Source: DAOPZC01 sp035353175
GTDB taxonomy: Bacteria > Verrucomicrobiota > Kiritimatiellia > RFP12 > UBA1067
Assembly (NCBI GenBank): GCA_035353175.1
Contig: DAOPZC010000013.1
Coordinates: 25,027 to 89,026 of the forward strand
Length of the DNA stretch: 64,000 bases
Reading direction: 5' to 3'
The position numbers and the translations under genes are program-made. The notes beneath the pieces are model-generated. The model did not search any database, had not been told where the DNA came from, and saw nothing but the letters and a program-made list of their open reading frames with translations. Positions 17,301 to 24,549 of the stretch are shown in pieces; position 1 is the stretch's first letter, and every line of letters begins with the position of its first letter.

Positions 17301-17606
17301 ATGAAAAGCCAAAAACTGCTGACGCCCGGCCAGATCGAGCGGAGCGCCCGTGTCCTTCAGGCGCTGGCGAACCCGCTCCGGTTGGGCATGATACAGGCGC
17401 TGGCGGAGTCGCCGCTGACGTGTTCCGAGCTGCAAGCGGTGCTGGGGTGCCCGCAGTCAACCCTTTCGCTGCAGCTCAAGGTGCTGGTCGATCAGGGGCT
17501 TGTCGCCACGTGCAAAGAAGGGACCGTCAAGCGGTGCTCGATCCGCAACAGCGATTTTCTCAAGTTGTTCGCGTGTTTGCGGCGGCACGTGAGCGAAGTG
17601 CTGTGA
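17301..17606 (+). CDS. ArsR/SmtB-family regulator, likely thiol/persulfide sensor
   Basis: A 101-residue winged-helix repressor. It has the ArsR core 'ALANPLRLGMIQALAESPLTCSELQAVLGCPQSTLSLQLKVLVDQGLV' and a short beta-wing. Five cysteines are present: one in helix 3, one at the start of the recognition helix, two in or just after the wing and one in the C-terminal helix. No ELCVCDL-type arsenic site is seen. BigR/SqrR-type ArsR proteins sense persulfides through a Cys pair and control persulfide dioxygenases; the next gene is exactly such an enzyme, so a sulfane-sulfur sensor is inferred. Metal or arsenic sensing remains possible. Translation appears leaderless. Confidence 0.82.
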   Translation: MKSQKLLTPGQIERSARVLQALANPLRLGMIQALAESPLTCSELQAVLGCPQSTLSLQLKVLVDQGLVATCKEGTVKRCSIRNSDFLKLFACLRRHVSEVL

Positions 17607-17664
17607 AGAAGGCGGGTTCGCGATCAAGAGGTGTGTCATCGGTTGCCTGAGAAAGGGAGAAAAA

Positions 17665-18993
17665 ATGAAAATCATCGGTTCGCTGTGTATCGTTTCTTTC
17701 GCGCATCCTCAGGGGTGTTGCGGATATCTTTTGGCCGATGCGGTCAGCAAAGAGGCGCTGGCTTTGGATCCGCATCTCGATTTGGTGCATGACATGGCTG
17801 AACGGGTGAAGGCCGAAGGCTGGACGCTCCGCTACGTGGCGGACACCCACACCCATGCCGACCATCCGTCGGGCGCGGGCGAACTGGCCGCCCGGTTTAA
17901 CTCCGTGCGGATGGCGCACGAGAAGGCCCGCCATGCGGGCGTCACCGCGCCGCTCAAGGACGGCGACCGGATCCGGCTGGGCGGACAGGCGATCGCGGTG
18001 CGGCATGCCCCGGGCCACACGCCCGACCACCTGGTGCTCGTGGCGGACGGCGCGCTCTTCGCCGGCGACACCCTCTTCATCGGCGGGGTGGCCCGCACCG
18101 ATTTTCTGGGCGGGGACGCGGGGCAGCTGTTCGACACCCTCCACGCGCTGCTGGCGGCCCTGCCGGGCGAGACGGTGCTGTTTCCGGGCCACGACTATCA
18201 CGGCCAGACCGAGAGCACGCTCGAGCAGGAGCGCCGCACCAACCCTTGGCTGCGGATCGCGGACCGCGGCGAGTTTGTGCGCCAGCTCACGGCGAATCCG
18301 CCGCCCCGGCCGGCCAACATGGACGATCTGCTGCGGCTCAACCGCGAAGGCGTCAACATCCCGGCTTCGGTTTCGGCGCCGGACGCCGCCCGCCTGGTGG
18401 GAGCGGGCGGGGCGTTGAGCGTGATCGATGTGCGGACGGGCGCGGAGTATGCGGCGGAGCACATCTCGGGCGCGCATCTGATTCCGCTCGACCAGCTCGA
18501 GGCGCGTCTGGACGAGGTGCGTGCCGTGCCGGCGCCGCGGCTGGTGCTGTGCCGCAGCGGGGGACGCGCCGCGCTCGCCAAGAAAACGCTGGAGCAGCAC
18601 CACGTCGCGGGGCTGTCCGTCGTCGAAGGCGGGCTCGGCGCCTACGTGGCCGCGGGCGGCAAGACCGTGAAGGGCAAGTCCGTGATCTCGCTTGAGCGGC
18701 AGGTGCGGATCGCGGCCGGCGCGCTGGTGCTGCTCGGCGTGCTGCTCGGCGCGTTCGCGCACGCCGGTTTCCTGGTCCTGTCGGGTTTTGTGGGCGCGGG
18801 CCTCGTGTTCGCGGGGATCACGGACTGGTGCGGCATGGGGCTGCTGCTGGCCAGGATGCCGTGGAACCAGGTGACGGCGGCAGAGGCGGCGCCGGCGCAC
18901 GGCGGGACCTGCGCAGCGGGCCTGCCGGGCGGCTGCGCGGCGGGGGCGCCCGCTGCCGGCAGCTGCGACCTCCCTTCTTCGGACAAGAAATGA
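17665..18993 (+). CDS. Persulfide dioxygenase-rhodanese-DUF2892 fusion
   Basis: A 442-residue three-part protein. Residues 1-200 are an ETHE1-like metallo-beta-lactamase fold with T-H62-T-H64-A-D66-H67, 'APGH118TPDH', 'FAGD135TLF' and 'FPGH176DYHG' as metal ligands. Residues 235-335 form a rhodanese domain with the active Cys296 in 'LCRSGGRA'. Residues 345-400 are a DUF2892 (YgaP-like) double membrane span. A short Cys-rich tail (C416, C424, C434) follows. ETHE1 enzymes oxidise glutathione persulfide to sulfite; the rhodanese moves sulfane sulfur; DUF2892 anchors the complex to the inner membrane. AAAGGGAG precedes the start. It lies 58 bases after the ArsR regulator and leads the sulfur cluster. 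Confidence 0.88.
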   Translation: MKIIGSLCIVSFAHPQGCCGYLLADAVSKEALALDPHLDLVHDMAERVKAEGWTLRYVADTHTHADHPSGAGELAARFNSVRMAHEKARHAGVTAPLKDGDRIRLGGQAIAVRHAPGHTPDHLVLVADGALFAGDTLFIGGVARTDFLGGDAGQLFDTLHALLAALPGETVLFPGHDYHGQTESTLEQERRTNPWLRIADRGEFVRQLTANPPPRPANMDDLLRLNREGVNIPASVSAPDAARLVGAGGALSVIDVRTGAEYAAEHISGAHLIPLDQLEARLDEVRAVPAPRLVLCRSGGRAALAKKTLEQHHVAGLSVVEGGLGAYVAAGGKTVKGKSVISLERQVRIAAGALVLLGVLLGAFAHAGFLVLSGFVGAGLVFAGITDWCGMGLLLARMPWNQVTAAEAAPAHGGTCAAGLPGGCAAGAPAAGSCDLPSSDKK

Positions 18994-19026
18994 CGCGTCG
19001 GCGTCGGACGGGATAGAGGAGCAACG

Positions 19027-19374
19027 ATGAAGACACTTGCGCAAACGTATCATCACGAGCGTCGCGGCAATTGCGCCCAGTCGGTCGCGTTCGCCTGGAA
19101 CGCCAGAAATCCCGGGGCGGAGGTCTCCGAGGAAGCCTTCGCGGGGTGTGGCGGGGGCCGGGCACCCGGCGGTCTGTGCGGCGCCCTGCACGCCAGCTGC
19201 GAGCTGGCGGGCGCCGATGCGGCGGAGGCCGTCAAACGGGGCTTTGCGGAGAAAACCGCCGGAAAACTGACGTGCAAGGAGATCCGCGCCTCGAAAACGC
19301 TGACCTGCAACGCATGCGTGGGTTTGGCGTCGGAACTGCTGGAAAAGCAGCTGGCCGCTCCGCAGAAGACCTAG
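19027..19374 (+). CDS. C_GCAxxG_C_C family redox protein
   Basis: A 115-residue protein with the spaced cysteine pattern of the C_GCAxxG_C_C family: C16, then 'GCGGGRAPGGLCGA' with C41 and C51, C58, C83, and a final CNAC (C94/C97). The family is described as putative redox-active proteins, frequent in anaerobes near sulfur or metal genes. GAGGAGCAACG precedes the ATG. It sits 33 bases after the persulfide dioxygenase fusion and 39 before the DUF202 gene, so it is probably in the same operon. The Cys residues may carry persulfide sulfur or a metal; neither is shown. Confidence 0.82.
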   Translation: MKTLAQTYHHERRGNCAQSVAFAWNARNPGAEVSEEAFAGCGGGRAPGGLCGALHASCELAGADAAEAVKRGFAEKTAGKLTCKEIRASKTLTCNACVGLASELLEKQLAAPQKT

Positions 19375-19413
19375 ACAGGACATGCCACATTCTGAATCCC
19401 GCGAGGACAAACA

Positions 19414-19803
19414 ATGAGCGAATCGATCAAGTCGGCGCTGACGGATGACCCGCGCGTGGCGCTGGCTGCGGAGCGGACCTTTCTGGCGTGGATCCGCACG
19501 GGACTGGCCCTGATGGGGTTCGGGTTTGTGGTGGCGCGCTTCGGGCTTTTTCTGCGCGAGTGGGCGGCCGTGCAGAAGATTCAGCAGCCGTTTTCGCACG
19601 GTTTCTCGCTGTGGCTGGGGATCGGCTTCGTCGTCCTCGGGGTTTTCTTGAATGTGGCGGCGCTGATCCGCTACCGCCGCTATTTGAACGCGCTCGCTGC
19701 GGGGGTCATTCCTAGCCCCAGCGCCGGTCTTGAGACGGCGGTGGCGCTCGGGTTGACGGCGATCGGGGTCGCGACCATCGTTGCGCTTCTTGTCCTCGCC
19801 TGA
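19414..19803 (+). CDS. DUF202 (YidH) family inner-membrane protein
   Basis: A 129-residue protein with the DUF202 opening 'ALAAERTFLAWIRTGLALMGFGFVVARFG' (first membrane span), a second span (LWLGIGFVVLGVFLNVAAL), 'RYRRY', and a third span at the C-terminus (ALGLTAIGVATIVALLVL). The function of DUF202/YidH proteins is not established. It is the last of four closely spaced genes starting with the ArsR regulator; the PadR gene after it has its own promoter. Confidence 0.85.
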   Translation: MSESIKSALTDDPRVALAAERTFLAWIRTGLALMGFGFVVARFGLFLREWAAVQKIQQPFSHGFSLWLGIGFVVLGVFLNVAALIRYRRYLNALAAGVIPSPSAGLETAVALGLTAIGVATIVALLVLA

Positions 19804-19868
19804 TGCGCGCCATGCGTGGCAGACACTCCGGCCGTTCAGGCCGCATCTCCCGGAGCGAGGGCTTCCGC

Positions 19869-19898
19869 TTGACAAGGCGCCGGCAGAAAAGGCATAAC
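19869..19898 (+). promoter_or_regulatory. Promoter giving a leaderless padR-type mRNA
   Basis: TTGACA (consensus) and CATAAC are 18 bases apart, and the -10 box ends 6 bases before ATG 19905. The mRNA should start at the initiation codon, as for the ArsR gene; no ribosome-binding site is present. Confidence 0.55.
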
Positions 19899-19904
19899 AC
19901 TCCC

Positions 19905-20288
19905 ATGCAGCGGAAGAACGCCAAAAAAACGACGGCCGATTTCTCGGGTTGCGCCTGCTCGGGGGTGAACCTCCCCAAGCTGGTGCAGCCCTCGATCCTG
20001 GCCGCGCTCGCGCGGGAGCCGTTGCACGGCTACGCGATCGCGCAGCGTCTGGCGCGCGAGAGCGCCCACGAGGCCGCGCCGCCGGACCACTCCGGCATCT
20101 ACCGGTTGCTGCGCGGCATGGAGAAGCGCGGGTTGCTCACCTCGCGGCTGGCCGCGTCGGAGTCCGGCCCCGCCCGCCGCGAGTACGCGCTGACCGACTG
20201 CGGGCGCCGGTGCCTCGACCGCTGGGTCGCCTCGCTCTCCCGCTACCGCGCCACCATCGATGACGTGCTGCGCCTCTGCCGGGCATGA
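19905..20288 (+). CDS. PadR-family regulator with N-terminal CxC motif
   Basis: A 127-residue PadR protein. The winged helix ('LVQPSILAALAREPLHGYAIAQRL', then 'DHSGIYRLLRGMEKRGLLTSRL' and 'RREYALTDCGRRCLDRW') is complete, with a short C-terminal dimerisation helix. Before the HTH is 'SGCACSGVNLPKL' (C16, C18), a Cys pair seen in a PadR subgroup of sulfate-reducing and other anaerobes; a thiol or metal switch is plausible. ATG 19905 is chosen because the promoter predicts transcription to begin there. A palindrome between this gene and the aquaporin gene is a candidate operator. Confidence 0.8.
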   Translation: MQRKNAKKTTADFSGCACSGVNLPKLVQPSILAALAREPLHGYAIAQRLARESAHEAAPPDHSGIYRLLRGMEKRGLLTSRLAASESGPARREYALTDCGRRCLDRWVASLSRYRATIDDVLRLCRA

Positions 20289-20326
20289 AAGAACCTGTTG
20301 CCATGCGCCGGGACGATATGGTTAAC

Positions 20327-20362
20327 TATGTGTTCAGATCCACTAGGTGATGTAAACACATA
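20327..20362 (+). promoter_or_regulatory. Inverted repeat before the aquaporin gene (PadR operator candidate)
   Basis: TATGTGTT (20327-20334) and AACACATA (20355-20362) form a perfect 8-bp dyad with a 20-base spacer, ending 10 bases before ATG 20373. PadR operators often carry ATGT/ACAT half-sites. It could also fold as an mRNA hairpin controlling translation. Confidence 0.45.
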
Positions 20363-20372
20363 TGGGGGCGAC

Positions 20373-21203
20373 ATGCGGTTCAGACGCGAGGTTTTGGGGG
20401 AGGCGCTAGGAACGTGTCTTCTGGTTCTTTTCGGCTGTGGTTCGGTGGCCGTCTCCGTTCTGTTCGGGGCGCACCAGGGGCTCTTGCCGGTCGCGCTGGT
20501 GTGGGGCGTCGGCGTGACGCTTGCCATCTACCTCACGCGGCACCTTTCCTGCGCCCACCTCAACCCGGCGGTGACGCTGGCCATGGCAGCCAGCGGACGC
20601 ATGGTGTGGCGGAAAGTGCCGGCATATGTCGTTTCGCAGTTCGCGGGGGCTTTTCTGGCAGGCCTTCTGCTGTACCTGCTGTTTGCGCCGTCCATCGCCG
20701 CGTTCGAGGCGCGGCACAGTATCGTACGCGGCTCGGCAGAGTCGGTGGCGACGGCCAAGATGTTCGGCGAGTTCTATCCCGATCCCGGCGGGGCGGCCCG
20801 CGTGACGCTGCCGCTGGCCATGGGCGCCGAGGCGCTGGGCACGTTCCTGCTGGTCCTGATGATCTTCGCGCTGACCGAGGGCTGCAACGTGGGGCGCCCG
20901 AACGACGCGCTGGCGCCGGTGTTCATCGGCCTGACGGTGACGTCGGCCATCTGCCTGATTGCGCCGCTGACGCAGGCGGGGCTGAACCCGGCCCGCGACC
21001 TGGGCCCGCGCCTGGTGGCGTGGCTGGCGGGATGGGGCGGGGCCGCCTTCCCAGACCGCGCGGGCGGCTTTTTCCACGTCTACGTGCTGGCGCCCATCGT
21101 CGGCGGGATCGCGGCGGCGCGGTTCTTCGTCGGCGTGCTGGAGCCCGCGATGCGCCAGGCGCCGGACGGGTGCGGCTGCAAAGGCGGGGACTGTTCGCGA
21201 TGA
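20373..21203 (+). CDS. MIP family aquaglyceroporin with Cys-rich tail
   Basis: A 276-residue six-span channel with both signature loops: 'HLNPAVT' (64-66) and 'GLNPARD' (205-208). The Asp after NPAR is typical of glycerol-facilitator-type rather than strict water channels. The C-terminus ends in a short Cys-rich tail ('GCGCKGGDC'), unusual for the family. The start ATG follows GGGGGCG, 85 bases after the PadR gene. The next gene, a cysteine desulfurase, overlaps its stop by 4 bases (ATGA), so the two are coupled. In ars operons such channels pass arsenite; in this sulfur-rich setting a small neutral solute such as H2S is also possible. Neither is demonstrated. Confidence 0.88.
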   Translation: MRFRREVLGEALGTCLLVLFGCGSVAVSVLFGAHQGLLPVALVWGVGVTLAIYLTRHLSCAHLNPAVTLAMAASGRMVWRKVPAYVVSQFAGAFLAGLLLYLLFAPSIAAFEARHSIVRGSAESVATAKMFGEFYPDPGGAARVTLPLAMGAEALGTFLLVLMIFALTEGCNVGRPNDALAPVFIGLTVTSAICLIAPLTQAGLNPARDLGPRLVAWLAGWGGAAFPDRAGGFFHVYVLAPIVGGIAAARFFVGVLEPAMRQAPDGCGCKGGDCSR

Positions 21204-22327
21204 CGGAGGCCCGCTATTTCGACTGGGCGGCCTCCGCACCGCCCTTCCCCGATGCGCTGGCGGCGCAGGCCGAGGCGGCGCGCGTGGGCTTCGGCAACCC
21301 CTCGGCCGGGCATGCTGCGGGGCGGACGGCGGCCGCCGAGCTGCGCCGGCTGAAAGCGGCGTTCGCGCAGGCCTTGGATTTTCCGGACGGCCGCGTGGTG
21401 CTGATGTCTGGCGCGACCGAGGCGAACAACTGGGTTGTCCGTTCAGTGATGGCCCGTCATCCGCAAGACCATGTCTTGGTGTCGGCGGACGTCCACGCCT
21501 CGGTATGGCAACCCGCCCGACTGTTCGCACCGCGCATGGATGTGCTGGCGACGGATGGGGACGGCTGCGTGACACCCGCCGCGCTGGCCGCCGCGCTGCG
21601 CCCCGACACCCGGCTTTTCTGTTGCTCGCACGCCTCGAACGAAACGGGGGTTATCCACAACGTGGCCGCGCTCTCCGCGCTTTGTGCGCGGCGCGGCGTG
21701 CTGTGCCTCGTGGACGGCGCGCAGGCGGTGGGCCATGTGCCGGTGCGGCTCTCGGAGCTGTGCTGCGAGTTCTACGTCTTCGCGGCGCACAAGTTCGGCG
21801 GGCCGCGCGGTGTCGGCGGCGTATGCCTGCGCTGGGAGGGAGGTGCGGGCTGGCTGGCGGGCGGCGGGCAGGAGGGCGGGCTGCGGGCAGGCACCGAGAA
21901 TCTTCCGGGCCTGGCGGGAATGGTCGTGGCGCTTGAGCGGTCTTTGGCGATGCAGCCGCAAGAGACCGCCCGGCTGCGGGCATTGGCCTCCCGCCTGACT
22001 GATGCCGCGCGCGGGTTGGACGCCTCCTGCCGCGTCAACGGCGACCCGGCTGCGGGACTGCCGGGGCTGGTCTCGCTTTCGTTTGCAGGACTGGACGGTC
22101 ACGCGCTCGCCGCGGATCTCGACCAGCAGGGCTTCGCGGTGGGCACGGGCTCGGCCTGTTCCGAATCGAAGCCCGAGCCTTCGCGGGCGCTTCTGGCGAT
22201 GGGGCTGACGGCGGCCGAGGCTTTGGGAACCGTGCGCGTGTCCATGGGACGGCTGACGCGTGAAGCGGACGTGGACGCGCTGGTTGCGGCGCTGGCGGGC
22301 GCGGTCCGGCGGCAGCGTCTGGCCTAG
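21200..22327 (+). CDS. Cysteine desulfurase, NifS/IscS-like class V aminotransferase
   Basis: A 375-residue fold-type I PLP enzyme. The N-terminus 'YFDWAASAPP' and 'GFGNPSAGHAAGR' match NifS; 'VLMSGATEANNW' binds PLP; the Schiff-base Lys198 lies in 'AAHKFGGPRG'; and the sulfur-accepting Cys320 lies in 'GTGSACSES'. NifS-type enzymes release sulfur from cysteine as an enzyme persulfide. Two unusual Cys pairs (141-142 and 188-189) are present. It overlaps the aquaporin gene by ATGA and precedes the CcdA fusion by 45 bases. No IscU-like scaffold is nearby, so it may supply sulfur for tRNA thiolation, thiamin or the neighbouring redox proteins. Confidence 0.88.
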   Translation: MTEARYFDWAASAPPFPDALAAQAEAARVGFGNPSAGHAAGRTAAAELRRLKAAFAQALDFPDGRVVLMSGATEANNWVVRSVMARHPQDHVLVSADVHASVWQPARLFAPRMDVLATDGDGCVTPAALAAALRPDTRLFCCSHASNETGVIHNVAALSALCARRGVLCLVDGAQAVGHVPVRLSELCCEFYVFAAHKFGGPRGVGGVCLRWEGGAGWLAGGGQEGGLRAGTENLPGLAGMVVALERSLAMQPQETARLRALASRLTDAARGLDASCRVNGDPAAGLPGLVSLSFAGLDGHALAADLDQQGFAVGTGSACSESKPEPSRALLAMGLTAAEALGTVRVSMGRLTREADVDALVAALAGAVRRQRLA

Positions 22328-22372
22328 GTTTGGCGAGGGCGAGCGGCTCAAATGGATGGAGGGAGACGAAAA

Positions 22373-24325
22373 ATGGATGGCGATTCGGTCTATGCGGAGC
22401 CTGGCGTGCGGTTGAACGAACCGACGGCGGAAGCGGTGGGCGACGCGTTCGCGGCGCTGCCGCGGCGGGGGAGCCTCGCGTGCGTCTGCCGCTGGGAGCG
22501 GCGGCTGGAGGTGCTGGCGGAGCTGGAGGCAGGCGGGGCTTTCGCCATCCGACTCGAGCCGTGCGATGGCTTCGCCGCGGCGCGCATCACCGCGCTCAAA
22601 GGCAAGTCCGGGCCGTGCTACGACACGGGCCGGCGCGCGGCGTACCGCGGGGCCGCGGCGGCGGTGCTGGACGACGACCGGCATCTGATCGTCGGCGAGA
22701 TCCGCGTCTGTGAGAAGACCGGCGGCATCTACGCGCTGGCGCCTTACCGCGGCGCGATCGCCGTGACGGCGGCCGATCCGGCGCTGCTGGCGCGGCTGGA
22801 GGCGGATCCGGTGCCGTTCGACTGCAACACGTTTGATGCCGACAGCCAGCGCTTGGCGCAGGGGCTGGAAAGGGTCAACGCGCTGCATTCGGCGAGTTCC
22901 GCAGCGGTGGTTTATCTCGGGCCGTTCCGGGCGCTGGTGCTGCCGGACGGCACGGTGGTGCGGCGCGGCCTGGCGTCGCTTGTGCCGGAGGCGGAGGCCG
23001 CGCGGAACGGGCTGCTGCGGCTGCCTCCGGAACGCGCGGGGGAGGCGCGGCCCTGCGAATGTTACGCGGCGGCCTGCCGCGCGCGCGGCGCGGCGTTCAT
23101 TTTGGAGCCGCTGACAGCGGTCGGCGGACCGGGTGAGAACGTGTCGCCTGTCCAGGACGATGGCGGGTGGTATCCTGCGGCCGCGCGGCTCGACGCCCGC
23201 GCACTCGCCGCGCTGCGTGCCGCGCCCCGCGATTTTAAGCGAAGGCTTCTGCAACTCATCGAGGCGTGCGAGCCGTACCTCGTGCTGACGGGCAGCGATC
23301 CGGACGTGGCGGGCGGGTGCTGTCCGAGCACGCAGGTCGGGGTGGCCAACCGTTTGGTCGCGGCGCGCGCGCTGCAGGCCTATGCGCCGCCCGCGCCGCC
23401 GGACGCCTGCACGGCGACCTTCTACGCGTTCCACGGGGAGATCGGCGCGCGCGGGGACGGATCATCGTCCGAGTTCTGCCTGTGCGAGCCGGTGCGGGCG
23501 CAGGCCGCGGCGGCGCTGCGAGATGAGCGGGGGGAGGGGCTGAAGCGCGTGCTCCGCGTGGGGCTGCTCGCGGTGCTGGGGGCCTCGCTGGGGCTCTCCG
23601 CCTGGCGGGCGCTGGAGCCCGAGGCGTTTCAGCGGGGGACGCGGCTGTGCGCGGCGTGCGAGGCTGCGGCAAAGGCGTCGCACCGGATGGCGGAGAAGGA
23701 AGGGTCAGGCGTCGCGAAGGCGGTTGCGCTCGGCGCGGTGGCGGCGGTGCAGCCCTGCGCGCTGGCGCTCTTCGCGGGGGCGCTGGCGGCGGCCTGGAAA
23801 GGCGGAGCGGGTGAGGGGACGAATGCCGTGCGGGGCGGCGCGGTGGCGGCGGGCGCGGCGCTTTCCAACGCGGCGCTGGCCGTCGCGCTGGCGTGGGGCT
23901 TCGCCCGCGTGTCCGGCGGCCTCGCCGAACGCTTGCAGGCGGTACGGGGCCCGCTCATGGTTCTGGCCGGGCTGCCGCTGACGGGTCTGTTCCGGATGCC
24001 GGCGCGCCGGTCGGTCGGCGCGGCCCGGTTCGGCGGGCTGTGCGGGCTGTTTCTGCTCGGCGCGGCGGCCGGGGTGCTGTGGTGCCCGGCCGGTGCCGGC
24101 CTTTTCGCGGGCGCCTTGCTGCCGGCGGCACTGCGGGACGGCACCGCGGCGCGCGACGCGCTGTGCTACGGCGCCGGGTACGCGTTGCCGCTTTTCGTTG
24201 TCTGCGCCGTCTGGGCCGCGGGGATGCGTCTGGAGCGCCTGCGTTCTTTCGGACGGTGTGTCAGCGCCGCGGCGGGTTTCGGGCTCGTCACCGCCGGCAC
24301 CGTGTCGGCGCTGGCGGGCTTTTGA
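22373..24325 (+). CDS. Cys-rich unrecognised domain fused to CcdA/DsbD-like membrane domain
   Basis: A 650-residue protein. The first ~395 residues contain 15 cysteines in motifs such as 'CVC', 'CEC', 'GGCCPS' (about 316) and 'FCLC'; I do not recognise the domain. A membrane span (LLAVLGASLGLSAW) and a CxxC ('LCAAC') follow. The rest has about six spans resembling CcdA/DsbD, with the paired membrane cysteines in 'VQPCAL' (about 461) and 'LWCPAG' (about 570), the residues that shuttle disulfides in that family. A function moving reducing equivalents across the inner membrane for the Cys-rich domain or its neighbours is inferred. ATG 22373 is chosen: GGAGGGAG is 8 bases upstream. ArsG-type arsenical permeases share this membrane fold and are an alternative. 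Confidence 0.7.
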   Translation: MDGDSVYAEPGVRLNEPTAEAVGDAFAALPRRGSLACVCRWERRLEVLAELEAGGAFAIRLEPCDGFAAARITALKGKSGPCYDTGRRAAYRGAAAAVLDDDRHLIVGEIRVCEKTGGIYALAPYRGAIAVTAADPALLARLEADPVPFDCNTFDADSQRLAQGLERVNALHSASSAAVVYLGPFRALVLPDGTVVRRGLASLVPEAEAARNGLLRLPPERAGEARPCECYAAACRARGAAFILEPLTAVGGPGENVSPVQDDGGWYPAAARLDARALAALRAAPRDFKRRLLQLIEACEPYLVLTGSDPDVAGGCCPSTQVGVANRLVAARALQAYAPPAPPDACTATFYAFHGEIGARGDGSSSEFCLCEPVRAQAAAALRDERGEGLKRVLRVGLLAVLGASLGLSAWRALEPEAFQRGTRLCAACEAAAKASHRMAEKEGSGVAKAVALGAVAAVQPCALALFAGALAAAWKGGAGEGTNAVRGGAVAAGAALSNAALAVALAWGFARVSGGLAERLQAVRGPLMVLAGLPLTGLFRMPARRSVGAARFGGLCGLFLLGAAAGVLWCPAGAGLFAGALLPAALRDGTAARDALCYGAGYALPLFVVCAVWAAGMRLERLRSFGRCVSAAAGFGLVTAGTVSALAGF

Positions 24326-24430
24326 TGGCGCGGTTCGGCTCCGGAGACAGATCCCCCCTTGCGCGTCATCTCGGCCGGCCCAGCTTTGGCGGCGTTTGCC
24401 GTGGGCAGTGAGTTTCTGTTGCCGTTATCC

Positions 24431-24457
24431 TTTACAAGCAGAAAAGGTTGTTATAAT
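24431..24457 (+). promoter_or_regulatory. Putative promoter of the PP-loop/Rrf2 pair
   Basis: A perfect TATAAT (24452-24457) follows TTTACA (24431-24436) with a short 15-base spacer. A leader of about 85 bases follows, containing the dyad CGTTA-AGTAA-TAACG (24516-24530), a possible binding site for the Rrf2 regulator encoded in the operon. Confidence 0.45.
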
Positions 24458-24549
24458 CTACATAAGGAATAGACGTAGTAGAGTTATGGCGGGAAGGGTT
24501 CTCGTATGCTAGTTGCGTTAAGTAATAACGATTTTAAAAGGAACAGGTT

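Noticed and set aside
17301..24325. An arsenic-resistance operon (ArsR, aquaporin, CcdA/ArsG-like membrane protein)
   Set aside because: No ArsB, Acr3, ArsA, ArsM or true ArsC is present, the ArsR lacks the classic ELCVCDL motif, and the central enzymes are persulfide dioxygenase and cysteine desulfurase. Kept only as an alternative.
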